64,000 bases of DNA from Bacteroidaceae bacterium HV4-6-C5C (GCA_007896885.1 VOIU01000016.1:16926-80925), one strand, 5' to 3'. Shown: positions 37,256 to 47,764, counted from the stretch's first letter. Program-made: numbers and translations. The notes: generated from the sequence alone by a model not told the origin.

Positions 37256-40200
37256 ATGATTAAATTTATTCAAGTATCAACCATTCTTAATTACAAAAGT
37301 ATGAATTTTATTTGGAATTGTAATCCCTTAAAAAGGATTATAAACAGGTGTTTATTGAATTTTATCAAAACAGCACTGTTTTTTCTATTTTTTTTCAACT
37401 CTGGAATTTGTCAAGCTAATGGCAAACACGAGCAACCAGCTCACTTAACTCTCAAATTTAATAATGCCACTGTAAAAGAAGTATTTAATGCTATCGAAAA
37501 GAATAGTGAATATATTCTTTTTTATCACGACGATTACATTGATCTAAACAGAAAAGTGACGATAAACGTCAAGAACGAGAGTGTTACCGCTATATTGGAT
37601 CAGCTATTTAAAGGGACATCCAATAGTTATTCTATTGATGGCAAACAAATCGTTATCACCAATAAATCAACTCAACAGGCTAAGGAAGCTTCATCAGGTA
37701 AAAAAAAGCGCATCAGTGGAATCGTCGTTGACAGAAACGGTGAGCCTCTAATTGGAGTGAATGTAACCGTAAAAAACGTATCCGGTGGAACATCCACCAA
37801 TACTGACGGCTTATTTATCATGGAGGCCTCCAATACTGATATTCTTACATTTTCATATGTGGGGTTTCTAACTAAAAATGTTAAAGTTGGAGATAATACA
37901 AGTTTAAATGTAACACTCGAAGAAGATCAAAAATCATTAGAAGAAGTTGTCGTTGTAGGATATGGCAAACAAACAAAAGCCAGCGTAGTAAGTTCGGTTA
38001 GTGCAATCGGAGGAAAAGAATTGTCCATACCTGGAAGAAGTCTCTCTAGTGGGCTAAACGGCCGCCTTCCTGGACTAATCAGCGTACAACGTAATGGCGA
38101 TCCAGGAAATGATGATGCTACTTTCTGGATACGAGGCGCCAGCACTTGGAAAGGAAGCACAAACCCATTGATATTAGTTGATGGGGTCCCACGCTCTATG
38201 AACAACATAGAACCGGACGAAATTGAATCTTTTTCTATTTTGAAAGATGCGACTGCAACCGCTGTATATGGCGCAGAAGGAGCTAACGGCGTTATCTTGA
38301 TTACAACGAAACGAGGAACAAATACAAAACCCGTCATCACTTTTCGAGGAGAGTATTCAACATCCAGCCCAACACGCTTACCAGAGTTTGTTGATTCGTG
38401 GCAGTATCTTCAACTTGCTAACGAAGCTTTGATGAATGATGGACAGAGTCCCCAATTTTCAGATGACTTAATAGCGAAATATCGCAATAATGAAGATCCG
38501 GATTTGTATCCAAATGCCAAATGGCTCGATGAAACATTAGCAAAGCACTACGGTAGTCAGCGTTATACAATCAATGCACGTGGAGGTACCGACTTTGCAA
38601 AATATTTTGTTTCCATGGCATATTATACTGAAGACGGTGTTTTCAAGAATAAATCTCTAGAAAATTATGACAGCAACATCAGCCTGAACCGTTACGACTT
38701 ACGGAGCAATATTGACTTACAGGTCACAAAGTCAACGCAAGTAAGTGTAGATGTAAGCGGGCAGTATGTCGTACGTGTAGGTCCTATGAAATCATCTAAT
38801 GATATTTTCAAGTATATGCTATATACACCCTCGTATTTATTCCCTGCAATTTATAGTGATGGAACAATTTCAACTTATCCCAAAGAATTTGATGCCAACA
38901 ACCGAAATCCCTATAATTTTGTAATGAACTCAGGCTATCAAAAAGAATGGGATGCACTAATTCAATCCACTGTTAGGTTGAGTCAAGACTTAAATTTTGT
39001 AACACCAGGATTAAAATTTAAAGGCACGGTAAGTTTCGATTATCAGGGTGTATTCAATAGCCAACGAAGCTGGAATCCTAGTCGTTATAATGCTACCGGA
39101 AGAGACGATAATGGCAATTTAGTTTTTAATAAAACTTATGCCGGAACGAATGCTTTTGGAGAGCCAACAGAATCAAATAGTGCTAATCGCAAGATTTATA
39201 TTGAAAGCTCATTAAATTATGATCGTACATTTGGAAAACACACGGTCGGAGGAATGCTACTCTATATGCAAAAAGACACTCAATACCACGATAATGCGCT
39301 AGCATATAGAAATCAAGGAGTTGTAGGACGAGCTTCCTATTCATACGACGGGCGTTATTTCATTGAAAGTAATTTTGGGTATACCGGTAGTGAAACATTC
39401 GCAAAAGACAAAAGATTTGGATTCTTTCCATCTGTCGGAATCGGATATTACATTTCTAATGAAAAATTCTATCCTGAATCTTTAAGTAAAGTCATGAATA
39501 AAATAAAGCTCCGTGCATCTATAGGAAGAACAGGTAATGACGATACCGGAGGAGATCGTTTTCTTTATCGGGCAACATTCAAAACGGATGACTACACTTT
39601 TGCGCAAGGAATTGGTTCTACAGGAAGCTCAAACTCATTAGGAACAGGTATACACGACGTTTTATTCAAAAACACAGACATTCATTGGGAAATAGAAGAT
39701 AAAAGAGATATTGGCCTTGACTTGGGATTTTTTAATAATCAAATCGAAATTACTGCAGATTACTTTAATAACCGCCGACACGATATCCTGATGCAAAGAA
39801 ATACTGTTCCACAAACCAGTGGCTTCTGGGCGGCCCCATGGGAAAATTATGGAATTGTGACCAACAAAGGTTTTGATGGCAGCATGGACGTTCGCCATAA
39901 GATAGGCAAAGTGCAAATAACTTGGCGTGGCACTCTGACCTATGCTCACAATACAATCACAGAGTATGATGAAATAGAGCCTGAATATCCTTGGATGAAA
40001 GTAACCGGGCACCCTATTGACGATAGAGGGCTATACATTGTAGATCGTTTATATACCGATGATGACTTCAATGCAACGAAAAACTCCAATGGTACTTACT
40101 CCTATCAGTTGAAAGATGGGCTTCCTGTTCCGACAATGTCCGGATTATTAGGACCTGGAGATCTCAAATATAAGGATTTAAACAATGATAATATCATTGA

Positions 40201-40738
40201 TAACAGAGACATGGCACATGGATTAAGCAATCCTCGCAATCCTGAAATCTCTTATGGATTTGGAGTCAGTTTCAATTACAAAGGATTCGACCTTAGTGCT
40301 TTTTTCCAAGGAGTAGCCAAATGCGATATATTATTAGGTAACGGCAATGATGTATTTTGGCCTTTTAATTGGGGAATCGAGAAATCCAATTTCCGGACAG
40401 CTTTCTTAGACAGATGGACTGCAGATAACCCAAGTCAAAATGTCACAATGCCAAGATTACATTCCGCGTATGGCAATAACATAAATAAAGAGCCAAGCAC
40501 TTGGTGGGTACGTAGTGGGTCATTCCTGCGATTTAAAAATCTAGAAATAGGTTATAGCATTCCTAAAGAAATAGCAAGAAAATTTTTATTGGAGGGTGCT
40601 AGAATTTATGTGATGGGAAATAACTTATGTTTATGGGATAAATTGAAATATTGGGATCCTGAATTATCAAATGATAATAATGGTATTAAATACCCATTAT
40701 CAAGAACATACACACTCGGATTAGAAGTTAGATTTTAA
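37256..40738 (+). CDS. SusC/RagA family TonB-dependent transporter with STN domain (PUL2)
   Basis: The 1160-residue product has a signal peptide near 35-50, an STN domain (about 60-120, NATVKEVFNAIEKNSEYILFYHDDYI), a CarboxypepD-regulatory-like domain (about 131-212), a TonB box (EEVVVVGYGKQTKAS), a plug (about 225-340) and a C-terminal barrel ending LEVRF. The STN domain signals to the FecR protein at 35928. The start could be ATG 37301, 15 codons in, which gives a more normal signal peptide length. It transports an unknown glycan. The gap of 104 bp before it holds a short AUGAUGUAG mini-ORF. Confidence 0.95.
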   Translation: MIKFIQVSTILNYKSMNFIWNCNPLKRIINRCLLNFIKTALFFLFFFNSGICQANGKHEQPAHLTLKFNNATVKEVFNAIEKNSEYILFYHDDYIDLNRKVTINVKNESVTAILDQLFKGTSNSYSIDGKQIVITNKSTQQAKEASSGKKKRISGIVVDRNGEPLIGVNVTVKNVSGGTSTNTDGLFIMEASNTDILTFSYVGFLTKNVKVGDNTSLNVTLEEDQKSLEEVVVVGYGKQTKASVVSSVSAIGGKELSIPGRSLSSGLNGRLPGLISVQRNGDPGNDDATFWIRGASTWKGSTNPLILVDGVPRSMNNIEPDEIESFSILKDATATAVYGAEGANGVILITTKRGTNTKPVITFRGEYSTSSPTRLPEFVDSWQYLQLANEALMNDGQSPQFSDDLIAKYRNNEDPDLYPNAKWLDETLAKHYGSQRYTINARGGTDFAKYFVSMAYYTEDGVFKNKSLENYDSNISLNRYDLRSNIDLQVTKSTQVSVDVSGQYVVRVGPMKSSNDIFKYMLYTPSYLFPAIYSDGTISTYPKEFDANNRNPYNFVMNSGYQKEWDALIQSTVRLSQDLNFVTPGLKFKGTVSFDYQGVFNSQRSWNPSRYNATGRDDNGNLVFNKTYAGTNAFGEPTESNSANRKIYIESSLNYDRTFGKHTVGGMLLYMQKDTQYHDNALAYRNQGVVGRASYSYDGRYFIESNFGYTGSETFAKDKRFGFFPSVGIGYYISNEKFYPESLSKVMNKIKLRASIGRTGNDDTGGDRFLYRATFKTDDYTFAQGIGSTGSSNSLGTGIHDVLFKNTDIHWEIEDKRDIGLDLGFFNNQIEITADYFNNRRHDILMQRNTVPQTSGFWAAPWENYGIVTNKGFDGSMDVRHKIGKVQITWRGTLTYAHNTITEYDEIEPEYPWMKVTGHPIDDRGLYIVDRLYTDDDFNATKNSNGTYSYQLKDGLPVPTMSGLLGPGDLKYKDLNNDNIIDNRDMAHGLSNPRNPEISYGFGVSFNYKGFDLSAFFQGVAKCDILLGNGNDVFWPFNWGIEKSNFRTAFLDRWTADNPSQNVTMPRLHSAYGNNINKEPSTWWVRSGSFLRFKNLEIGYSIPKEIARKFLLEGARIYVMGNNLCLWDKLKYWDPELSNDNNGIKYPLSRTYTLGLEVRF

Positions 40739-40753
40739 AAAGGAGATATAAAT

Positions 40754-42589
40754 ATGAAACTCAAAAATATAAAAGTCTTTGCACTAGGACTAGCGATCTG
40801 TTCTCTTTTCTCCTGTTCAGACTATCTGAATGTTTCAGACGAAGCAGCTGGAGGGCTTTCTGATTTTAATGATATATTCACTAATGTCGATTATACCAAG
40901 AGATGGTATGGAGAAGTCTTCAACAACATTACCAACTCTTCATACATGTGGTTTCCATCAGGCACACCGAGTATGGGAAATCCTTGGGCATCAATGGGAG
41001 ATGAATGCTATAATAATTTTGTAAATAATGCAGGATTTTACTCCGAATGGAATTCAACAAATACAAAATTTTCGCGTTGGGGTACATTATACCAATCTAT
41101 CCGACAAGCTAATATTTTCTTAGAAAATGCCAAGCCGATTATAGAACCAGGTGTTGATGCTATTCAAATAACCGAAGACGAAATGAAATGGTACAAGGCT
41201 AATATCCGCTTTATGAGAGCATGGTACTATCTTACGCTATTGGAGACTTATGGTCCGGTACCAATTATAGACAGGTCATTAAATTTGGAAGACCAACTCA
41301 ATATGCCTAGAAATTCGGTTGATGAATTAGTTAACTTCATTGATAGCGAATTATTGGAAGCTATGAAAGACATGCATGACGTAGATCATGCCAATCAAGA
41401 TTATCGCGCAGTACCAACTAAAGGTACAGCGCTTGCTGCCCGTGCCAAACTTTGGATGTATGCAGCAAGCCCATTATTCAATGGAGGATATCAAGAAGCG
41501 CTAGAATTAAAAAATATAGATGGGAAATCCCTATTTCCACAAAAAGATCCTACAAAATGGGAAAAAGCAGTACAAGCCTGTAAGGACTTGATAGATTATG
41601 CAGAAGCAGGGCACTATGAATTATATAAAGTCATAAAGAATGGTAAGATAGATCCTGACGCATCAGTTTATGAAGTATTCCAGGTTTATAACTCTGAATA
41701 CATTTGGGCATCAGGTACCGTTTCATGGGGAGGTATGAATAATGACTTGTTTGATAAAGAAGTTACTCCACGTTCCGAGCCAAGTGGTACGGGTCAATTA
41801 GCAGTATATCAAGAGCTTGTAGACGACTTTTACATGAAAGACGGACTTCCGATTAAACAAACCTCATTCCTGCCGAAGTCTCCTTTATATAGTGAAGAAG
41901 GGTTTGATGCACTTAATGGAGTTCAAGTGAGTAAAATGTATATTAACCGGGAACCTCGTTTTTACAATACAGTAACTTTCAGCGGAAAAAAATGGCAGAT
42001 ATCAAATAGGGAAGTACAATTTTATAAAGGCGGGAATGCTGATAATTCATCTTACTATCCGCGAACAGGCTATCTACTATATAAACGTATGAACAAGACG
42101 ATATACAAGAATTCACCAGGAGTAGTATCCGTATTCCGCCCTGCCGTCATTTATCGTCTCGCTGAATTTTATCTATTATATGCAGAAGCTTTGAATGAAG
42201 TAGATCCTAATAATAGTGATATTCTGAAATACACCAATCTAGTACGCGAACGTGCGGGATTGGAAAAACTCGAAGTTCTGAATCCTGCAATAAAAGGAAA
42301 TCAAGATATGCAGAGAGAAGCCATACGCCGTGAAAGCCGCGTTGAGTTGTGCACAGAAGGACAACGCTATTTTGACATAAGAAGATGGATGATTGCAGAC
42401 AGAAAACCAGGAGAAGGAGGATTAAATGGAACTTTTACTGGGATGAACTTAGATGGAGATAAGGAACATTTTAATATTCGTACCCGGGTTATAGATCGGA
42501 CATTTAAACGGAAGCAATTCTTACACCCAATACCCTATAGCGAGATACAAAACAGCCACGGCTTATTAATTCAAAATCCCGGCTGGTAA
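40754..42589 (+). CDS. SusD/RagB family lipoprotein (PUL2)
   Basis: The 611-residue product has a lipobox (SLFSC at about residue 22, then SDYLNVSDE), SusD helical TPR core (FMRAWYYLTLLETYGPVPI, a hallmark) and the C-terminal region with YRLAEFYLLYAEALNEV and RRESRVELCTEGQRYFDIRRW. It is 15 bp after susC, with which it forms a transporter-lid complex. It is longer than SusD of PUL1 (525), typical of complex host-glycan loci but not proof of them. A strong terminator follows. Confidence 0.95.
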   Translation: MKLKNIKVFALGLAICSLFSCSDYLNVSDEAAGGLSDFNDIFTNVDYTKRWYGEVFNNITNSSYMWFPSGTPSMGNPWASMGDECYNNFVNNAGFYSEWNSTNTKFSRWGTLYQSIRQANIFLENAKPIIEPGVDAIQITEDEMKWYKANIRFMRAWYYLTLLETYGPVPIIDRSLNLEDQLNMPRNSVDELVNFIDSELLEAMKDMHDVDHANQDYRAVPTKGTALAARAKLWMYAASPLFNGGYQEALELKNIDGKSLFPQKDPTKWEKAVQACKDLIDYAEAGHYELYKVIKNGKIDPDASVYEVFQVYNSEYIWASGTVSWGGMNNDLFDKEVTPRSEPSGTGQLAVYQELVDDFYMKDGLPIKQTSFLPKSPLYSEEGFDALNGVQVSKMYINREPRFYNTVTFSGKKWQISNREVQFYKGGNADNSSYYPRTGYLLYKRMNKTIYKNSPGVVSVFRPAVIYRLAEFYLLYAEALNEVDPNNSDILKYTNLVRERAGLEKLEVLNPAIKGNQDMQREAIRRESRVELCTEGQRYFDIRRWMIADRKPGEGGLNGTFTGMNLDGDKEHFNIRTRVIDRTFKRKQFLHPIPYSEIQNSHGLLIQNPGW

Positions 42590-42625
42590 TTGCTTATTGA
42601 TTCTATAAAACATTTAAAAATTAAT

Positions 42626-42666
42626 TGTGCAAATAGGTTAGTAATAGCTTATTTGCACATTTTTAG
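42626..42666 (+). terminator. Terminator between susD and the GH2 gene
   Basis: TGTGCAAATA (42626-42635) pairs with TATTTGCACA (42650-42659), followed by TTTTTAG. It splits PUL2 into two transcription units. Confidence 0.8.
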
Positions 42667-42792
42667 TCAAAAGGATAGCTAATAAATTTACCTAATACCA
42701 TAGTAACTCTTTTGAACCCGTATAAGACAAATTCATTTAGCATACCATATATAAAAAAATCATAAATATAAATTTATTCATTTTAATAAAAG

Positions 42793-42800
42793 TATTTTTG
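42793..42800 (+). promoter_or_regulatory. Promoter -7 box for the GH2/oxidoreductase pair
   Basis: TATTTTTG matches TAnnTTTG, about 60 bp upstream of the GH2 ATG. The -33 element is unclear. Confidence 0.5.
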
Positions 42801-42859
42801 TTCAGCTAAATAAAATAAAAAACGAGTTTCTATACCCTCATAAAAACAACAACTTAAAC

Positions 42860-45574
42860 ATGTATAATTCTGTGAAAAATTTCTACTCTATTTTATTGCT
42901 GCTTATCTATGCAATAACAGCAAACGGACAAAGCAAAATTAGTCTCACAAAAGATACTGAACGTATCTGGCTCGACTCTCCAATCATGCATGGAGGAAAC
43001 TATCAATGGAAAATGGTGAAATCGAGTGATATTTCAGATCCTGGTGAGAAAATTTCATTACCCGATTATCCGGTCGAAAAATGGTTACCAGCCATTGTTC
43101 CGGGAACTGTTCTAAATTCACTAGTGTATAACCATAAATATCCTGAACCTTACCACGGAATTAATAATAAACTGGAGTCCAAACTAATACCAGATATATC
43201 CACAGTGGGAAGAGACTTTTACACTTATTGGTTCCGGACTGATTTCAATATACCACAATCATATAAAGGCAAAACAATATGGTTACAATTAGACGGCATT
43301 AATTATAGAGCAGAGATATGGGTAAATGGGAATCTGCTTAATACAATGAATGGTATGTTCTTACAAGATTATATTAATGTCACGGACTTCGTAAATACAA
43401 ATTCAACAAATACATTAGCCATAAAAGTATACCCTGTGGACATGCCTGGAAGTAATATTCCAAAAACCTGGGGAGCTACCGGTGAATTTCATAATGGAGG
43501 AAACGGTAATATAGGATTGAACACAACGATGCTGATGACAGTAGGATGGGATTTTACCTTTATGGACGGTATCCGTGATCGGAATACTGGGATTTGGAGA
43601 AACATCTCACTTTATACCACTGGAAAAGTTGCATTACGCCATCCTTTTGTAAAATCAGAGCTGAGAAAACCTGACTACAATGAATCGAAAGAGTCTGTAT
43701 CGGTGGAAGTCATTAATCCATCCGATAATTACAATGGGATAAATTGTACCGTGAAAGGTGAAATAGTAGGTGAAAACATAAAATTTGAAAAAAATGTTCT
43801 CCTTTTACGTGGAGAGCGGAAAGAGATATCTTTTACTCCTGACGAATTTCCACAACTGGTAATTAACTCCCCCCGATTATGGTGGCCTGTAAATAAAGGA
43901 AAACAAAATCTATATAACTTAAAGTTCAGTGTTTCTGTAGACGGAACGATTTGTGATTCCATAAAGACGAGGTTTGGTATTCGTGAGATTACCTCAGACA
44001 CCAATACTCCCGATAAATCAAGATTATTTTATATTAACGGTAAACGCCTATTTATAAGAGGATCCAATTGGATACCAGAGGCAATGCTAAGAAATTCAGA
44101 TGAACGAACCTATGCTGAATTACGTTATACCCGCCAATCAGGTATCAATCTACTACGGATATGGGGAGGTGGCATAGCAGAATCTGATTATTTCTTTCAA
44201 CTGTGTGATGAACTTGGATTATTAGTTTGGCAAGAATTTTGGATGACAGGAGATACCCGACACCCACAAGACCAGAGCCTTTATTTAAATAATGTCTCTT
44301 CTACGGTAAAGCGAATCCGCAATCATCCTTCACTCGCATATTATGTGGCTTCAAACGAAAGTTCAGAAGTCACGGGAACCCCCGAGTTATTGAATCGTTT
44401 GGATGGCACCCGGGGATATCAGATGCAATCAGAATGCGCTGGGGTGCACGATGGAAGCCCTTATAAACAAGTAAATCCTATGCAGCATTATGAAAACACA
44501 GCATCTCTTCGAGGTAGCCGCGTTGATGGCTTTAACCCCGAATATGGCGCACCTACTCTCCCTACAGTAGAAATACTTCGAGAAATGATGGATGAAAAGG
44601 ATCTATGGCCCATTAACAAAAAAGTATGGGATTATTTGGATGGAAATGGTTTCCACCTAATGACTACTTTATACACCGATTTAGTAAACAATTATGGTAA
44701 ATCATCTTCAATAGATGAGTTTGCACAAAAAGGTCAGTTATTGGGAGCTATAAATTCAAAAAGCATTTGGGAAGTATGGAATTATAATAAACTGAACTAT
44801 GGAGATCGTTTCTGCTCAGGCATTTTATTCTGGTATCACAATTGTCCTGTACGCCAGGTCAGCTCACGTATGTGGGATTGGTCATTGGAGCCTACAGCAT
44901 CTCTCTACCATACTGCAAATGCATTGCAACCTCTACATGCCCAATTCGATTATTTAAAGAATACTGTTTCAGTCATCAATGACCTATACCAGCCAATCAA
45001 TAATTACAAAGTAGTAGCGCAAGTCTATGACATAAACAGTCACAAAGTTCTAGAGCAATCATCTCCTGTTGACATTCCTGAAGATGGAGTTGTCAATGAT
45101 ATATTAACGATTCATTTTCCGAATAATATATCACAAGTCCATTTCATCAAATTGATTTTAAAAGACGAAAAAGGGCAAGAAGTTTCGTCTAATTTCTATT
45201 GGCGTTCTAACGATAAGTATCTAGGAAAAACCACTTTAACAGGGCCTGCCACCTCTGGATTTCAGGATTTAGCAAAACTAAAGCCCGCCAATGTCAAACT
45301 AAGCTATAAAGTCAGAGAGAACTGCGACAGTTATTATATTGACATAACTCTGAAAAATCAGTCTGAGCAAATTGCTTTTTTCAATCAATTACAGTTTTTA
45401 AATTCAAAGATGAGTCCAATACGTCCTTCTTTCTATTCCGATAATTTCTTTTCGTTAACGCCTGGTGAAAAGAAATTGGTAACCATTGAAACGAGCAAAG
45501 ACAAACTTAATGATGGAGCTTTTTTAGTGATAAAGGGATTCAATATAAAAGTTCAGAAATATAAGCTAAAATAA
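42860..45574 (+). CDS. GH2 exo-glycosidase (exo-beta-glucosaminidase/beta-mannosidase-like)
   Basis: The 904-residue product has a signal peptide (about 1-23). A GH2 sugar-binding domain (about 40-220), an Ig-like GH2 domain (about 255-375), a TIM barrel (about 385-700) and C-terminal beta domains follow. The acid/base pair is Asn499-Glu500 (YYVASNESS). The nucleophile is probably Glu561 in FNPEYGAP. It most resembles the exo-beta-D-glucosaminidase and beta-mannosidase branch of GH2 rather than beta-galactosidases. It is the only glycoside hydrolase in PUL2. Exact substrate cannot be read from sequence. Confidence 0.87.
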   Translation: MYNSVKNFYSILLLLIYAITANGQSKISLTKDTERIWLDSPIMHGGNYQWKMVKSSDISDPGEKISLPDYPVEKWLPAIVPGTVLNSLVYNHKYPEPYHGINNKLESKLIPDISTVGRDFYTYWFRTDFNIPQSYKGKTIWLQLDGINYRAEIWVNGNLLNTMNGMFLQDYINVTDFVNTNSTNTLAIKVYPVDMPGSNIPKTWGATGEFHNGGNGNIGLNTTMLMTVGWDFTFMDGIRDRNTGIWRNISLYTTGKVALRHPFVKSELRKPDYNESKESVSVEVINPSDNYNGINCTVKGEIVGENIKFEKNVLLLRGERKEISFTPDEFPQLVINSPRLWWPVNKGKQNLYNLKFSVSVDGTICDSIKTRFGIREITSDTNTPDKSRLFYINGKRLFIRGSNWIPEAMLRNSDERTYAELRYTRQSGINLLRIWGGGIAESDYFFQLCDELGLLVWQEFWMTGDTRHPQDQSLYLNNVSSTVKRIRNHPSLAYYVASNESSEVTGTPELLNRLDGTRGYQMQSECAGVHDGSPYKQVNPMQHYENTASLRGSRVDGFNPEYGAPTLPTVEILREMMDEKDLWPINKKVWDYLDGNGFHLMTTLYTDLVNNYGKSSSIDEFAQKGQLLGAINSKSIWEVWNYNKLNYGDRFCSGILFWYHNCPVRQVSSRMWDWSLEPTASLYHTANALQPLHAQFDYLKNTVSVINDLYQPINNYKVVAQVYDINSHKVLEQSSPVDIPEDGVVNDILTIHFPNNISQVHFIKLILKDEKGQEVSSNFYWRSNDKYLGKTTLTGPATSGFQDLAKLKPANVKLSYKVRENCDSYYIDITLKNQSEQIAFFNQLQFLNSKMSPIRPSFYSDNFFSLTPGEKKLVTIETSKDKLNDGAFLVIKGFNIKVQKYKLK

Positions 45575-45585
45575 ATATATATATC

Positions 45586-47445
45586 GTGAAACGATTTTAT
45601 ATCATATTTTTTTTATTACTGATTCACAAGATCACATTTGCCCAAGGCAACTTTGATCTTGTGATTGTCGGTGGTAATCCCGGTGGCATAATGACTGCAA
45701 TAGCCGCCGCACGAGAAGGAAAGACTTCAGTCATATTGGAACGAACAAATCATATAGGAGGACTCCCTGTAAATGGATTGGGGGCAACTGACATCGCGAC
45801 TAGAGATGCTACAACCGGATTATTTGCTGAATTTACATCCAAAATCAAGCAATATTATATCCAGCATTACGGAGAAAACTCCCAGCAAGTAAAAGATTGT
45901 AGTGACGGATTTCACTTTGAACCATCTGTAGCAGAACTTGTCTATAATGAAATGTTGCAAGAATATAAAGATAAAATAGCAATACGGCTTATGCGGCAAT
46001 TCGATGCAGAAAGTTCAAATATAAAAATTCAAAACAGGCATATCGAAAATATAAATGTACTCAACCGCGAAAATGGACAAAAAGAGATTTATCACGGACT
46101 TTTCTTCATAGACGCAACTTATGAGGGTGATTTGGGTGCAGCAGCAGGAGTACCTTTTCGTGTTGGTCGTGAAAGCAGAAAAGAATTTAATGAACCCGGA
46201 GCAGGCAGAACTTACGAATATTGGAAAAGCCAACCGGATACGGGTAGTACAGGAGACCCTGACAATGGAGTGCAAGCATATAATTACCGACTCTGCCTAA
46301 CAAAAGACAGGAAAAACTTCATTCCATTCCCGAAGCCCCAATCATACCATAGAGAAGAGTACGAATCTCTCATTGAAGATATATGGAAGGGACGGAACAC
46401 TCAGTTGGCAATGAAGAAAGTGACTCCTGAAATGATGGAAGAAAACCGCCGTTATATCGCTAAAGGAGGTCAAACCAAGATCCCCGGAGATAGTTGGGGA
46501 ATCAATAAGTTGAGTAGCCTTGTCAAATTGCCCAATGAAAAGGCTGATGGAAATAATCAACATGCAGCGTTTCTCTCGACTGACCTACCAGAAGAGAACT
46601 GGCCTTGGCCGACTTCTTCATGGGAATGGAGGGATAAATTCGCGAAACGCCTCAAAGATTATACTCTTGGTTTATTCTGGTTTGCACAGCACGACACTGC
46701 ACTGCCAAAGCATTTTCGGAAAGAAATTGCTAAATGGGGATTGGCAAAAGATGAGTATCAAGATAACGAATCTTTTCCACGCCAAGTTTATGTTCGCGAA
46801 GGTAGACGTTTTGAAGGAGTTTATTTCTTCACAGCTCAAGATGCATTACCGGTCTCTCCAAATGAAAGACCACCACTCCATCCGAACAGTGTGACTGCAA
46901 GTCATTATGCACTCGACTCACATGCCGCTAGAAAAAGAGAAAAAGATAGAGCTCATTTAGATGGTTTTATCAGTTATCCTACAGCTCCTTATACCGTGCC
47001 AATAGGTGTCATTATGCCGCGGGAGATAGATAATTTATTGCTGCCCGTACCTGTGTCCGGTTCACACATTGGTTTTTCAACATTAAGGATGGAGCCCTGC
47101 TGGATGGCACTGGGACAAGCTGCCGGCATTACTGCCTCACTATCCATAGACTCCGGTTACAGCGTTCAGAAGGTAGATATATCCCAAATACAGGATAGGC
47201 TTATCAAACAAAAAGCAACTCTCATCTATTATCGGGATATACAACCGGATAATACAAATTTCCCAATGGTGGAATATATGGGATTACGAGGTTATTTACT
47301 GGAATGGTATGCAAGGCTGACCGAAAAGATAGATGATATAACATTACAGAAATGGACGGATTTATCAGGCCTCCCGTTGCGCGTCGACAAAAATATGACG
47401 CGCGCAGAAATCTTGAATATAATATATAGCAATATAAAACACTAG
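45586..47445 (+). CDS. Secreted FAD-dependent oxidoreductase (FAD_oxidored type), GTG start
   Basis: The 619-residue product starts at GTG 45586, 11 bp after the GH2 stop; no ATG fits the reading frame before the signal peptide. A signal peptide ends near FAQG (about 18-21). An FAD Rossmann motif follows (VIVGGNPGGIMTAIAAA, about 27-43), then NHIGGLPVNGLGATD and, at the C-terminal side, MEPCWMALGQAAGITA, as in FAD_oxidored (PF12831) proteins. A periplasmic flavoenzyme beside a GH2 enzyme suggests a redox step on the sugar, but the substrate is unknown. Some relatives are labelled xanthan lyase in databases, a name I would not trust. Confidence 0.82.
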   Translation: MKRFYIIFFLLLIHKITFAQGNFDLVIVGGNPGGIMTAIAAAREGKTSVILERTNHIGGLPVNGLGATDIATRDATTGLFAEFTSKIKQYYIQHYGENSQQVKDCSDGFHFEPSVAELVYNEMLQEYKDKIAIRLMRQFDAESSNIKIQNRHIENINVLNRENGQKEIYHGLFFIDATYEGDLGAAAGVPFRVGRESRKEFNEPGAGRTYEYWKSQPDTGSTGDPDNGVQAYNYRLCLTKDRKNFIPFPKPQSYHREEYESLIEDIWKGRNTQLAMKKVTPEMMEENRRYIAKGGQTKIPGDSWGINKLSSLVKLPNEKADGNNQHAAFLSTDLPEENWPWPTSSWEWRDKFAKRLKDYTLGLFWFAQHDTALPKHFRKEIAKWGLAKDEYQDNESFPRQVYVREGRRFEGVYFFTAQDALPVSPNERPPLHPNSVTASHYALDSHAARKREKDRAHLDGFISYPTAPYTVPIGVIMPREIDNLLLPVPVSGSHIGFSTLRMEPCWMALGQAAGITASLSIDSGYSVQKVDISQIQDRLIKQKATLIYYRDIQPDNTNFPMVEYMGLRGYLLEWYARLTEKIDDITLQKWTDLSGLPLRVDKNMTRAEILNIIYSNIKH

Positions 47446-47579
47446 ATAATCTTCATTATTAAGGACGAAATATATTCATAGGAAAGAGCATGTTTCAGTG
47501 AATGTAATAGCAGAAGTATTGGATCATATCAGAATACTCTGAAGGGTTGCGATATTCTCTTTATCTATGGAGAAACCGC

Positions 47580-47651
47580 AGCCCTTTGGTTTCCAAACCG
47601 TAGGGCTTTACTACGCGAACCGTAGCGCTTCGGTACGGGAACTAAAGGGCT
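47580..47651. repeat. Imperfect inverted-repeat element with nested ACCGTAG hairpins
   Basis: AGCCCTTTGGTTTCC (47580-47594) can pair with GGGAACTAAAGGGCT (47637-47651). Between them are two smaller stems, CCGTAGGGCTTTACTACGCG and CCGTAGCGCTTCGGTACGG, sharing CCGTAG and GCTT. The cluster is GC-richer than its surroundings and looks like a dispersed structured repeat. A small TTCGGA/TCCGAA hairpin is at 47702-47717. The gap 47446-48055 holds no gene apart from this and the sRNA at 47765-47829. Confidence 0.5.
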
Positions 47652-47764
47652 ACTGTTCGGCAATGGATGCTCTTAAATATAAGTAATCAATCCCTCTGAA
47701 TTTCGGAGTGATCCGAAGTATTTAATTTAAAAGTAAGCTAGTATTGATTTCAAAAGTTAAAGGC

